A DNA stretch of 47,225 nt, taken from contig CAZEJK010000013.1 in the NCBI GenBank assembly GCA_964512045.1, positions 1-47,225 of the forward strand, in the 5' to 3' direction. Positions 39,921 through 47,225 of the stretch are shown here, piece after piece (position 1 is the first letter of the stretch; each line of letters starts with the position of its first letter). Below the pieces are notes generated by a model. That model saw only the letters and a program-made list of their open reading frames with translations, was not told the DNA's origin and did not search any database. A program made the translations under genes and the position numbers. This stretch comes from CAZEJK01 sp964512045 (GTDB lineage: Bacteria > Acidobacteriota > Thermoanaerobaculia > Thermoanaerobaculales > Sulfomarinibacteraceae).

Positions 39921-41923
39921 ACGAGGTCGGTCGTTTGCGCAGATTGGCTGCGGTACTCACGGTCTGGTCGATCCTGCCGATCTCATTGACCGGCGTGATG
40001 CTTCCGAGCTTCTGGCTCGCGCCCGTGGCTGCCGCGGTGGTCGTGTTCGTGCGGTGTGATCGAGGCGGGGTCGTCCTCCCACACTGGTTGCAGAACCTCC
40101 TCGGGCTTGTGATTGTCACGCTTGTTGTGCTGACGGGGGGGTGGGCCGTTGGGCCGCTGCGCCCTCTCGGTCATCTCCTGCTGCTGCTGCACACAGTGTG
40201 TCTGGTCATGATCGTCGATCGCCGTTCGTTCCAGCGGGCGCTGACCCTGGCTGGTATTCTCTGGGTGATTGCGGTCGCGGGTTCAAGCCATATCACTCTC
40301 ATTCCGTATGTTGTGCTTTCCATCTCCCTGGGGTGGTGGACCGGCATGAGGATTCTGCTGTTGGACGGCGATGTTCCGTGCCGCGGTCGGCCGGCCGACA
40401 CCGCTGGATCGATGTGGAGGACGCCGCGTCCTCGCCATGTGGCGACGGCGACGCTGTGCGTCGCACTGATCACCGTGCCGCTGTTTCTTGTCATGCCCCG
40501 CTTGCGGACGGCGTGGATCACAACCGATGTCGGGCAGGGACCTGTCACCGGCTTTTCCTCGGTGATTCAGTTCGCAGGGGTGGGTCGGATCGAGATGTCA
40601 TCGCGTCCCGTGATGGCGGTGTTTCCCAGCAAAGGCGTGTCCTTGAGAACTCCGGGCGGGCTGTATCTCCGCGGTGCGGTCTACGATCCCGTGGCTGACG
40701 AGGGCCTTTGGATTGCACGTGAGGACGCAGGCGACCCTCTGGTCCGGGACTCCGGCCTGTTGTGGCTGAGCTCGGAGCTTCGGGACGATGCGACCTCGGC
40801 GCGGCCGGTGCGGGTGGAGATGATCCAGCCAGACAGCTACGTCTTCACTCCTCCTGGTACCGTCGCAGTGCGAGCGAACCTCCCTCTCTATCGTGACGCT
40901 GGCGGCGCGATGCAGGTCGCGAGGCCGAATCAGAAGCTCCTCGGCTACGAGGCCTGGGTGGTCGAGGGCACGCAGCTTCCACTGCCGCCACCGGACGTCC
41001 GGGATCTTCTGGTTGCGGAGGGCGATGGGAGGGTCGAGGGTCTTGCAAGGACTGTCGCGGAAGGAGCGACCGGGAGCCGCGAAACGGCAGGGATGGTCAG
41101 CAAGCACCTCCAGAGCCGGTGCGCCTACAGCTTGGAGTCGGATGCGCCGACGGGAGGTGACCCTTTCGCGTGGTTCCTGTTCGAGGGACGTGCTGGGCAC
41201 TGTGAGTTCTTTGCCGGAGCGATGGTGGTCATGCTCCGACATCTCGAGATTCCGGCTCGTCTGGTTGGCGGATACGTTGGCGGTCAGTACGACTCGGATC
41301 TCGATGGCCTCGTCATCCGCCAGTCGAATGCCCATACCTGGGTCGAGGTCTGGATCGAAGAGGAGAGCCGCTGGGCCATGTTCGATCCGACACCAGCCGT
41401 CGGTGTGCCGACGTTTGGTGAGCTGAGTGGTCTCGAGAGATTCCAATGGGTCTGGGGGCGCCTCCAGGCGTACTGGGAGCGCAGGATCATTACCTTCGGA
41501 ATGGGCGATCAGCTGCGACTCGCCGAAGCACTCATGGGGCCCGGTCTGCGCGAAGCGGTATCAGATAGCGCACGACGTGCAGCAGGACCACTTGCAGTCG
41601 TCGTTGTCGTGGGAGCTGCACTGGTCTACGGCCGCAGGATCTGGCGTCGCGCGCGCGTGGAGAGGTGGCGGGGGCCCGCTGGCACTGCACTGCGCCGACT
41701 GGAGCGGCGTCTGATCAGGGCGGGAGTCTCCATACCCGCGGGGGCGTCCCCAAGGTCAGTCGGTAGTGTCGCCACAACGCAGTGGCCGGGCTTCGAGATG
41801 GCGGTGCATCGGATCGTTTGGCTCGCAGAGAAAGAGCTGTACGCCGAACGCCGACTTGATGGCGAGGAGCTACGGTTGCTGCGATGCGCTCTGCACGAGG
41901 TGCGGCACAGCACTCGTGGATGA
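39917..41923 (+). CDS. TgpA-type membrane transglutaminase-like protein
   Basis: A 668-residue inner-membrane protein. An N-terminal block of about six helices (to about residue 210) is followed by a periplasmic transglutaminase-like domain (about 370-500), another helix near 555-575 and a C-terminal cytoplasmic segment. The catalytic triad is complete: Cys429 in GHCEFFAGAMVVML, His473 in SNAHTWVEVW, and Asp490 in WAMFDPTPA. TgpA-like proteins accompany MoxR and DUF58; TgpA of Pseudomonas is essential, but its substrate is unsettled. It overlaps the DUF58 gene by 4 bases and ends the operon that probably begins at 33898. Confidence 0.9.
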   Translation: MNEVGRLRRLAAVLTVWSILPISLTGVMLPSFWLAPVAAAVVVFVRCDRGGVVLPHWLQNLLGLVIVTLVVLTGGWAVGPLRPLGHLLLLLHTVCLVMIVDRRSFQRALTLAGILWVIAVAGSSHITLIPYVVLSISLGWWTGMRILLLDGDVPCRGRPADTAGSMWRTPRPRHVATATLCVALITVPLFLVMPRLRTAWITTDVGQGPVTGFSSVIQFAGVGRIEMSSRPVMAVFPSKGVSLRTPGGLYLRGAVYDPVADEGLWIAREDAGDPLVRDSGLLWLSSELRDDATSARPVRVEMIQPDSYVFTPPGTVAVRANLPLYRDAGGAMQVARPNQKLLGYEAWVVEGTQLPLPPPDVRDLLVAEGDGRVEGLARTVAEGATGSRETAGMVSKHLQSRCAYSLESDAPTGGDPFAWFLFEGRAGHCEFFAGAMVVMLRHLEIPARLVGGYVGGQYDSDLDGLVIRQSNAHTWVEVWIEEESRWAMFDPTPAVGVPTFGELSGLERFQWVWGRLQAYWERRIITFGMGDQLRLAEALMGPGLREAVSDSARRAAGPLAVVVVVGAALVYGRRIWRRARVERWRGPAGTALRRLERRLIRAGVSIPAGASPRSVGSVATTQWPGFEMAVHRIVWLAEKELYAERRLDGEELRLLRCALHEVRHSTRG

Positions 41924-41976
41924 TGGAATCCGAGGGCCCTCGCTGCGGGGAACAGCGGTGACCGATGCGCAGGTGC

Positions 41977-42005
41977 TTGCCGCACGGTGCGGATGTCCCT
42001 AAGAT
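41977..42005 (+). promoter_or_regulatory. Promoter of the NfeD operon, leaderless start
   Basis: TTGCCG (41977-41982) and TAAGAT (42000-42005) are 17 bases apart. The -10 box ends 6 bases before the ATG at 42012 and no ribosome site fits between them. Confidence 0.5.
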
Positions 42006-42011
42006 AGCGAT

Positions 42012-43319
42012 ATGCGGCGCATGCTGAAAGTCATTGTCGTGTCGGTGGCCTGGGCCATTGTCGTTGCCGAGGCGGCGGGCGCGGGGAAAGACGTCGTCTC
42101 ATTGCGGCTGGAGGATACGGTCCAACCCGCATCGCAGGCGTTCTTGACTCGTGCCTTGGAAGAGGCAGAGCGTCTGGGAGCTGTGCTGGTGGTGGTGGAG
42201 CTGGATACTCCGGGCGGTCTGTTGGACTCCACCCGGGGAATGACAACGGCGATAACGAGCTGTGCTGTCCCAGTGGCGGTCTACGTTGCTCCAGCTGGCG
42301 CTCGAGCAGCCTCGGCCGGCTTCTTCCTGCTCATGGCGGCGGACGTGGCCGCGATGGCCCCCGGCACGAACACGGGGGCCGCTCATCCGGTGTCCTCCTT
42401 CGGAGAGGCTCCAGAGGAGATGTTGGACAAGGCGACAAACGACGCTGCAGCGATGATTCGCTCGTTTGCAGAGGTGCGAGGCCGCAACGTGGAGCTGGCG
42501 ATGACGGCGGTGACCGAAAGCACTTCGTTCACCGCCGAGGAGGCGCTTCGAGACAATCTCATCGACCTCGTCGCAGACTCTCCCGTCGACCTTTTGGAGC
42601 AGCTGAACGGGTTTGAGGTTGTGCGCATGGACGGATCGTCGGTCATCTTGGATCTAGCCGAGCCGCGTCTGACCCGGATCGAGCCAACGACCAAGGAGCG
42701 GATGCTCTCTCTTCTCGCAAACCCGAACCTGGTCTTCATCCTGTTCGTTCTGGCGGGATTCGGGATCTACACAGAGCTGACCAACCCTGGAGGAATTCTC
42801 CCTGGCGTCGTGGGCGTCGTGGCTCTACTGTTGTTCTTGTATGCGACACAGGTTCTTCCGGTCAATTGGCTCGGGGTTGGTCTCATCGTCGTCGGTGTGA
42901 TCATGCTCGTCTTGGAGGTGAAGGTGGCCAGTTACGGGCTGCTGACCGCCGGTGGTGTCACCGCATTCGTGCTCGGAGCCTTGCTTCTGTTCGATACCCC
43001 CATTCCGGCGATGCGCGTTGACCTTTGGCTGGTGCTGCCGACGGCTTTGTTCCTGGCCCTCGTGGTCGGGTTCTTGTTGCAGCGGGTCATCGCTGCGCAC
43101 CGTGAACGCCCTGTGACCGGGAGCGATGGCCTGGTGGGTGAGGTTGGGGAGGTTCGGGGTGTCACGGATCGATCGTGCACGGTCCTCGTTCACGGCGAGT
43201 ACTGGCAGGCACAGTGCCCTGTGCAAACCGTTACTGAGGGCTCGAGGGTCCGGGTTACCAAGGTTGATGGCATGACGCTGTTCGTCGAGCCATTGGACGA
43301 GTCTGTAGGGAGGACATAA
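42012..43319 (+). CDS. NfeD-family membrane-bound serine protease
   Basis: A 435-residue long-form NfeD (NfeD1b). A signal peptide (about 1-24) is followed by a ClpP-like protease domain (about 28-220), four or five membrane helices (about 235-360) and a C-terminal NfeD OB-fold (about 375-430, LVGEVGEVRGVTDRSCTVLV). The catalytic dyad is visible: Ser101 in RAASAGFFLLMAADV and Lys140 in MLDKATNDAA. In archaea this enzyme cuts the C-terminus of the stomatin partner encoded next door. The ATG follows a TAAGAT box by 6 bases. The stop overlaps the slipin start (TAATG). Confidence 0.93.
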   Translation: MRRMLKVIVVSVAWAIVVAEAAGAGKDVVSLRLEDTVQPASQAFLTRALEEAERLGAVLVVVELDTPGGLLDSTRGMTTAITSCAVPVAVYVAPAGARAASAGFFLLMAADVAAMAPGTNTGAAHPVSSFGEAPEEMLDKATNDAAAMIRSFAEVRGRNVELAMTAVTESTSFTAEEALRDNLIDLVADSPVDLLEQLNGFEVVRMDGSSVILDLAEPRLTRIEPTTKERMLSLLANPNLVFILFVLAGFGIYTELTNPGGILPGVVGVVALLLFLYATQVLPVNWLGVGLIVVGVIMLVLEVKVASYGLLTAGGVTAFVLGALLLFDTPIPAMRVDLWLVLPTALFLALVVGFLLQRVIAAHRERPVTGSDGLVGEVGEVRGVTDRSCTVLVHGEYWQAQCPVQTVTEGSRVRVTKVDGMTLFVEPLDESVGRT

Positions 43320-44065
43320 TGCTCCAAGGAATCGTATTCCTCGTCGTCGTTGTCCTGTTCATCGTGTTCAAGTGGATTAACATCTTGAACGAGTATGAAC
43401 GAGGGGTCATCTTCCGTCTCGGGAGGGTCCTCGGGCGCCCGAAAGGGCCAGGCTTCGTGTTCGTCTTCTGGCCGTTCGACAGGATCGTCAAGGTCTCTCT
43501 GCGGACCGTCGTGCACGATATTCCTCCGCAGGATGTGATCACGCGCGATAACGTGTCGGTGAGCGTCAACGCGGTCGTCTACTTCCGCGTGATGGACTCG
43601 GTGAAGGCGATCATCGAGGTCGAGAACTACGTGTACGCGACATCACAGCTGGCGCAGACGACGCTGCGCTCGGTGCTCGGTGAGGTGGAGCTGGATGAGC
43701 TATTGAGTGAGCGAGAGAAGCTCAATCAGCGACTCCAGTCGATCATCGATCAGCACTCAGATCCATGGGGTGTGAAGGTCTCGATGGTGGAGGTCAAGCA
43801 CGTCGACCTGCCAACGGAGATGCAACGTGCCATGGCGCGGCAGGCGGAAGCCGAGCGTGAGAAGCGAGCCAAGATCATCCACGCGGCAGGAGAGCTGTCG
43901 GCCTCGCAGAAGCTCTCTGAGGCTGCGGAGATCATGGGAAAGCAGCCGCTGTCGATCCAGCTTCGGTACCTGCAGACGTTGACGGAGATCTCGACCGAGA
44001 ATAGCTCGACCGTGGTTTTCCCTGTGCCGATCTCTCTCCTGGAAGCGTTCATGAAGAAGTCGTGA
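43319..44065 (+). CDS. Slipin/stomatin-like SPFH (band 7) protein
   Basis: A 248-residue membrane protein with an N-terminal hydrophobic hairpin (about 4-20) and an SPFH domain: NEYERGVIFRLGRVLGRPKG, RDNVSVSVNAVVYFRV, TTLRSVLGEVELDELLSERE. The C-terminal part is a helical region that drives oligomerisation (AMARQAEAEREKRAKI). Slipins form ring-like scaffolds in the inner membrane. Overlap with the NfeD gene (TAATG) gives the classical NfeD-slipin operon, in which the slipin is the likely substrate or scaffold of the protease. Confidence 0.95.
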   Translation: MLQGIVFLVVVVLFIVFKWINILNEYERGVIFRLGRVLGRPKGPGFVFVFWPFDRIVKVSLRTVVHDIPPQDVITRDNVSVSVNAVVYFRVMDSVKAIIEVENYVYATSQLAQTTLRSVLGEVELDELLSEREKLNQRLQSIIDQHSDPWGVKVSMVEVKHVDLPTEMQRAMARQAEAEREKRAKIIHAAGELSASQKLSEAAEIMGKQPLSIQLRYLQTLTEISTENSSTVVFPVPISLLEAFMKKS

Positions 44066-44069
44066 TCCG

Positions 44070-44663
44070 ATGCGTCCGGTCTACTATCAGATTGAGCTGA
44101 CGCCGCGTCAGCTGACGGTTCTTCTGATTGCGGTGGCTCTGTTGATCGTGGTTGCATTCGCGCTCGGGTACGGGGCTGCATGGTCCGTGCTGGAGCACGG
44201 TGAAGCCCCGGAGCGGCCGTTACCCGAGAGTGCCCAGGAGATCGTGAGCGCATCGCCAACGCCGACAGCGGCCATCGTCGCCGAAGAGCAGACGACGGTG
44301 CAGTCCGTCGTCGCTGCAGCGGCCACTCCGGTGCGCTCCACGCCGACACCGCGCATCGTCGTACCCACAGCGACCCGACGTCCAGCGGCGACGGTGACCG
44401 TCACTCCCGTGCCTGGCGAGGAGGGCTTCTGGGTACAGGTGTTGGCGTCGCGGCGACATGCCAGCATCGAGGAGGCGCGACGCGCTCTCGTGGCTCTGGA
44501 CTTTCCGCGAGAGCATCACCGCGTGGTCCAGAGCACCTCTGCCGAAGGGATCGTTCTGTACAAGCTGCGGATCGGACCGTTCCCGGACCGAGGCTCGGCC
44601 TCTCGAGTGCAACGCCGGATGCGAGGCTCGGGCTTTCCGGATGCATGGCTGGTCACTCCCTGA
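44070..44663 (+). CDS. Membrane-anchored SPOR-domain protein
   Basis: A 197-residue protein with a short cytoplasmic start, one membrane helix (about 15-37), a Pro/Thr/Ala-rich linker (about 45-115) and a C-terminal SPOR domain (about 118-195: GFWVQVLASRRHASIEEARR, LYKLRIGPFPDRGSASRVQR). SPOR domains bind glycan strands lacking stem peptides, which gather at the division site. It begins 4 bases after the slipin stop, so it belongs to the NfeD operon. A role at the septum or in cell-wall remodelling is likely. Confidence 0.88.
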   Translation: MRPVYYQIELTPRQLTVLLIAVALLIVVAFALGYGAAWSVLEHGEAPERPLPESAQEIVSASPTPTAAIVAEEQTTVQSVVAAAATPVRSTPTPRIVVPTATRRPAATVTVTPVPGEEGFWVQVLASRRHASIEEARRALVALDFPREHHRVVQSTSAEGIVLYKLRIGPFPDRGSASRVQRRMRGSGFPDAWLVTP

Positions 44664-44705
44664 GAACGGTTGACCGTGGTATCGCACTACGGCCAAGGCC
44701 GCCGT

Positions 44706-44711
44706 TATACT
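44706..44711 (+). promoter_or_regulatory. -10 box of tmk, leaderless start
   Basis: TATACT ends 6 bases before the tmk ATG at 44718 and there is no Shine-Dalgarno. A TTGACC at 44670-44675 is too far upstream (30 bases) to serve as its -35. Confidence 0.45.
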
Positions 44712-44717
44712 GCGAAG

Positions 44718-45365
44718 ATGTCCGACGGTGTGCTGATTACCTTCGAGGGTGGCGAAGGTACGGGCAAGTCGACGGTGCTCTCGCGCGTTCACCGTTGGTT
44801 GGAGGGGTCGGGACGGGAGGTGGTGGTGACGCGAGAGCCCGGCGGGACCGCCGTGGGGGAAGCGATTCGCTCGATTCTTCTCGACTCCCGTCTATCTCCG
44901 GACGGCCTTTCAGAGCTGTTCTTGTTCGAAGCGGCGCGCCACGATCACGTCGAAAAGCTGATCCGCCCAGCACTCGAGCGAGGGGCTGTGGTGCTGTGTG
45001 ATCGCTTCGCCGACTCGAGCGTCGTCTACCAGGGCGTGGCTCGTGGAGTCTCAGCCGACGTCGTGCACACCCTGAACGAGCTGGCGACCGGCGGCCTCCG
45101 ACCGCACCGGACTATCCTCCTGGACCTGGACCCCGACGTCGGATTGGCCCGTGTGCAGAGGAGGGGCGAAGGAGGTGAAACAGATGGGCCGTCGCGGATC
45201 GATGACGAGTCGCCGAGCTTCCATCGTAGCGTCCGCGAGGGGTTTCTGACGTTGGCAGCGGACGAGCCGGATCGTGTGGTGGTGGTGGATGCGTCGCGCT
45301 CGGCCGACGAGGTCTTCGCGGTGGTGCGGGATGCACTTCAGGAGGTGGCGAATGGCCGAGGGTGA
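44718..45365 (+). CDS. tmk: Thymidylate kinase
   Basis: A 215-residue TMP kinase that phosphorylates dTMP to dTDP for DNA synthesis. Motifs: P-loop FEGGEGTGKST, TREPGGTAVGEAIRSILLDS, and DRFADSSVVYQG, then LDLDPDVGLARVQRRG. ATG 44718 was chosen because the conserved N-terminus starts two residues before the first strand and the frame upstream has no similarity. A TATACT box 6 bases before the ATG suggests its own leaderless transcript, separate from the SPOR gene. The last 14 bases overlap holB. Confidence 0.95.
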   Translation: MSDGVLITFEGGEGTGKSTVLSRVHRWLEGSGREVVVTREPGGTAVGEAIRSILLDSRLSPDGLSELFLFEAARHDHVEKLIRPALERGAVVLCDRFADSSVVYQGVARGVSADVVHTLNELATGGLRPHRTILLDLDPDVGLARVQRRGEGGETDGPSRIDDESPSFHRSVREGFLTLAADEPDRVVVVDASRSADEVFAVVRDALQEVANGRG

Positions 45366-46314
45366 GCAGGCGCAGTGGTGGCCGGAGAGTGCGTTGAGCG
45401 CCGACACCGTCCGATCGTTGGCGCAGCCGACCGTGGACCGGCTCTGCTTTGCTCTGCAGCAGGAGCGGATGCCACCAGCGCTCCTCCTTGTGGGGCCGTC
45501 AGGCTTCGGCAGAGAGCTCTGTGCCGTTGAAGCCGCGGCCATGCTGACCTGTCCGGCCGGCGAGTCCGGCGGGGAGCCGTACTGCACGTGTGGTAGCTGT
45601 TCTCGGGTTCGTCGTGGCCTCCATCCGGATGTCAAGGCCGTGCTTCCAGAGGGCGTTGCACGCCGCATTCCGATTGATCGGGTGCGCAGTATTGTGAGCG
45701 ATGCTCAGGGGCGGCCGTTCGAGGCGCGCTGCAGAGTCTGGATACTCGACGGCGTCGAGGCGACACGTTTCGGCGCCGAGGCGGCCAACGCCTTTCTCAA
45801 GACTCTGGAGGAGCCACCCGGGCACGTACGGTTCATCCTGCTGGCTTCCAATCCAGAGGCCGTGCTTCCCACGATTCGTTCCCGATGCCAGTCCTTGGCG
45901 CTGCCGGGAGAGCGAGCGGTGGCTTTGCACGAAAGGACCGCGTCCAACGTGCCTGAGCTGCTCAGCGCAGACGCGAGCGCCGTCTGGATGGACGTACGTT
46001 TCGAGGCTGCGAAGCTCGCTTTACAGAGCTCGTTGGACTGCGGTGACCCGTTGCCGCTGCTCAGGCTGGCGTACGGTCTCACTCGAGAGTGCAGCGAGCA
46101 GACGGAGGATGTGACGCTCGCGTTGAGCCTGTGCTCCGCGGCCGCTCTTCATGGTGCCTGCGAGGCTGATGACGGCGGAGAGGAGCTCGCGGTGCTTGCG
46201 AGCGAGCTGTTGGCGGTCGAGCGGCGGACGCTGGCGCTCAACCTCGCACCGGAACGACAGCTCGCCTCCGTTTTGCTGTCATGGTGGAACGGAACCGCCG
46301 CCGCTCAACGGTAG
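45352..46314 (+). CDS. holB: DNA polymerase III delta-prime subunit
   Basis: A 320-residue clamp-loader subunit related to HolB. The P-loop region reads GPSGFGRE, with Arg replacing the usual Lys, in keeping with the non-hydrolysing role of delta-prime. A zinc-binding set is present (Cys-x10-Cys-x-Cys-x2-Cys in TCPAGESGGEPYCTCGSC), as are NAFLKTLEEPP and the SRC motif in TIRSRCQSLAL that supplies the arginine finger to its neighbour. ATG 45352 lies inside the tmk tail with AGGAGGT just upstream, so translation is coupled. The C-terminal collar domain is divergent. Confidence 0.9.
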   Translation: MAEGEQAQWWPESALSADTVRSLAQPTVDRLCFALQQERMPPALLLVGPSGFGRELCAVEAAAMLTCPAGESGGEPYCTCGSCSRVRRGLHPDVKAVLPEGVARRIPIDRVRSIVSDAQGRPFEARCRVWILDGVEATRFGAEAANAFLKTLEEPPGHVRFILLASNPEAVLPTIRSRCQSLALPGERAVALHERTASNVPELLSADASAVWMDVRFEAAKLALQSSLDCGDPLPLLRLAYGLTRECSEQTEDVTLALSLCSAAALHGACEADDGGEELAVLASELLAVERRTLALNLAPERQLASVLLSWWNGTAAAQR

Positions 46315-46338
46315 AGTCAGCGTCTCGACCCGACCAGA

Positions 46339-47013
46339 TTACCGACTCCCAGCTTTGCGATGGTTCTTGGCCGAGCCAGCTCCAGACCGTCCACCGGCTC
46401 CTGTGCCGCCCTTGGAATCGGACTCACTGTTGGCGTTGGTGCTGTGTGGTGCGTTCTCTTGAGAATCGGCTTCCTTCGCCTCCTCCTTCGCGGAGGCCGC
46501 TGCTTCTTCAGAATCCTGGCTCTGGCTGGAGCTACTCGGGGAGCCAGGCTTTGCCGATGGCGCAGGACGTGTCTCACTCTTGGCCAGGTCCTTCTTGGTA
46601 TCCATGTAGACCTGGCCTTCGAACCTGGCGCCTTCCTGGATGAGAATCCGTGGCGCTGTCATGTTGCCCACCAAGTTGGCCGTGGGTTGGAGCTCGATCT
46701 TCTCGTCGGCAAAGACGTCGCCGTGTACCTCACCAGCCACAACGACCACCCGTGCTTTCAAGGTAGCCTCGATGAGGCCGGTCTGATTGACGATTACGTG
46801 ACCGTCTACGGCTACGGTTCCACTCACGCGGCCCTCGATACGGACGTCGCCGCTCCCTGTAAGGGACCCTTCGAACTGCGCACCCGGAGCTACCAGCGTC
46901 GTACCGTTACCGGCAGGCTTGCTCCCCCCGGCTGGACGCGCGGGAGCTGGCTTCGCGTTGGGGGTCGTTGCAGGAGAAGGGGGTGCGGCCTGGTCACGTC
47001 CAAACAGTCCCAT
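46339..47013 (-). CDS. Bactofilin-family cytoskeletal protein
   Basis: A 224-residue bactofilin, a nucleotide-free filament protein that organises cell-wall enzymes, stalks or chromosome positioning. The central beta-helix (about 38-135) shows the repeated pattern FEGSLTGSGDVRIEGRVSGT, VAGEVHGDVFADEKIEL and LIQEGARFEGQVYM. It is flanked by a Pro/Ala/Lys-rich head and a long Ser/Glu-rich, probably disordered tail ending in basic residues. The tail is longer than in many bactofilins. ATG 47013 has AAGGGA about 8 bases upstream. It converges with holB, with a 24-base gap and no hairpin. Confidence 0.93.
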   Translation of the reverse strand: MGLFGRDQAAPPSPATTPNAKPAPARPAGGSKPAGNGTTLVAPGAQFEGSLTGSGDVRIEGRVSGTVAVDGHVIVNQTGLIEATLKARVVVVAGEVHGDVFADEKIELQPTANLVGNMTAPRILIQEGARFEGQVYMDTKKDLAKSETRPAPSAKPGSPSSSSQSQDSEEAAASAKEEAKEADSQENAPHSTNANSESDSKGGTGAGGRSGAGSAKNHRKAGSR

Positions 47014-47104
47014 TGGCAGGTCCCTTCATTCACGGCGGTGGGAACCGATCTGCGAGATCATCGACTCTCAGCGGGTACGGTCACCGCCCCGCATTTCTCG
47101 AAGC

Positions 47105-47122
47105 GGCCGGAAGACCTCGGCC
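47105..47122 (-). terminator. Possible terminator downstream of the tRNA
   Basis: GGCCG (47105-47109) and CGGCC (47118-47122) can form a 5-base-pair stem with an 8-base loop, 21 bases after the tRNA 3' end on the minus strand. Short, and without a T run; it could equally be unimportant. Confidence 0.25.
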
Positions 47123-47143
47123 ACTACGGAGTACTCGAAAGGG

Positions 47144-47219
<76 letters not shown>

Positions 47220-47225
47220 TCGGGC

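Noticed and set aside
41931..41942. CGAGGGCCCTCG palindrome after the TgpA-like gene
   Set aside because: The stem is only 4 base pairs with a 4-base loop if folded; too weak to call a terminator, and no other context supports an operator.
44670..44711. TTGACC at 44670 as the -35 of tmk
   Set aside because: It is 30 bases from the TATACT box, too far for a sigma-70-type promoter.

Overview
The window is GC-rich bacterial chromosome with dense, mostly operonic genes. The cell is a diderm: it encodes a retrograde lipid transport set (MlaE/MlaF/MlaD type), a FadL-type outer-membrane channel, a LolC/E-type permease and an exosortase H. I favour Acidobacteriota, perhaps a Thermoanaerobaculia relative. 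The grounds are the secreted LVIVD-repeat protein with a C-terminal domain I associate with that group, the split glycine decarboxylase, exosortase H, and many FHA, DUF4388, TPR and GAF signalling proteins. This is an inference from protein style, not from a marker gene.

Layout: (1) 1-4557: the start of a leftward gene, a gap, then a PDZ/membrane/GAF/SpoIIE phosphatase and a TPR protein, closed by a two-way terminator. (2) 4594-8961: leftward operon of an alkyl-DHAP-synthase-like flavoenzyme and GlpD, divergent from queA. (3) 9046-11908: leftward mlaE-mlaF-mlaD plus a 51-residue membrane protein. (4) 12061-17553: ribH-nusB, a transglutaminase-like protein, a DUF4388/receiver-like/GAF protein, then an FHA/NtrC-like protein whose catalytic motifs are all degraded. 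(5) 17754-26413, leftward: exosortase H and its partner, a TPR-kinase, the LVIVD-repeat protein, and a FadL-GDSL esterase operon. (6) 26563-28955: a LolC/E-like permease and an M23 peptidase. (7) 29187-33691: gcvT-gcvH-gcvPA-gcvPB. (8) 33898-41923: a DHH-CBS-tRNA nucleotidyltransferase fusion, a hypothetical, rsmD, and a MoxR/DUF58/transglutaminase module. (9) 42012-46314: NfeD protease, slipin, SPOR protein, tmk, holB. (10) leftward bactofilin and tRNA-Gly(CCC).

How the genes work together: several blocks serve the cell envelope (lipid transport, ether-lipid or glycerol phosphate metabolism, exosortase surface processing, murein hydrolase, bactofilin, NfeD/slipin). Between them lie one-carbon and glycine catabolism, riboflavin and queuosine synthesis, and replication and tRNA maturation genes.

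The most striking non-coding pattern is a TANNNT -10 box placed only 6-7 bases before the start codon of six separate transcription units, which suggests leaderless mRNAs. The most unusual proteins are the pseudo-FHA/pseudo-AAA+/Fis regulator at 15673-17553 and the membrane-TPR-kinase protein next to exosortase H. I saw no CRISPR array, insertion sequence, prophage or clear recent horizontal transfer.
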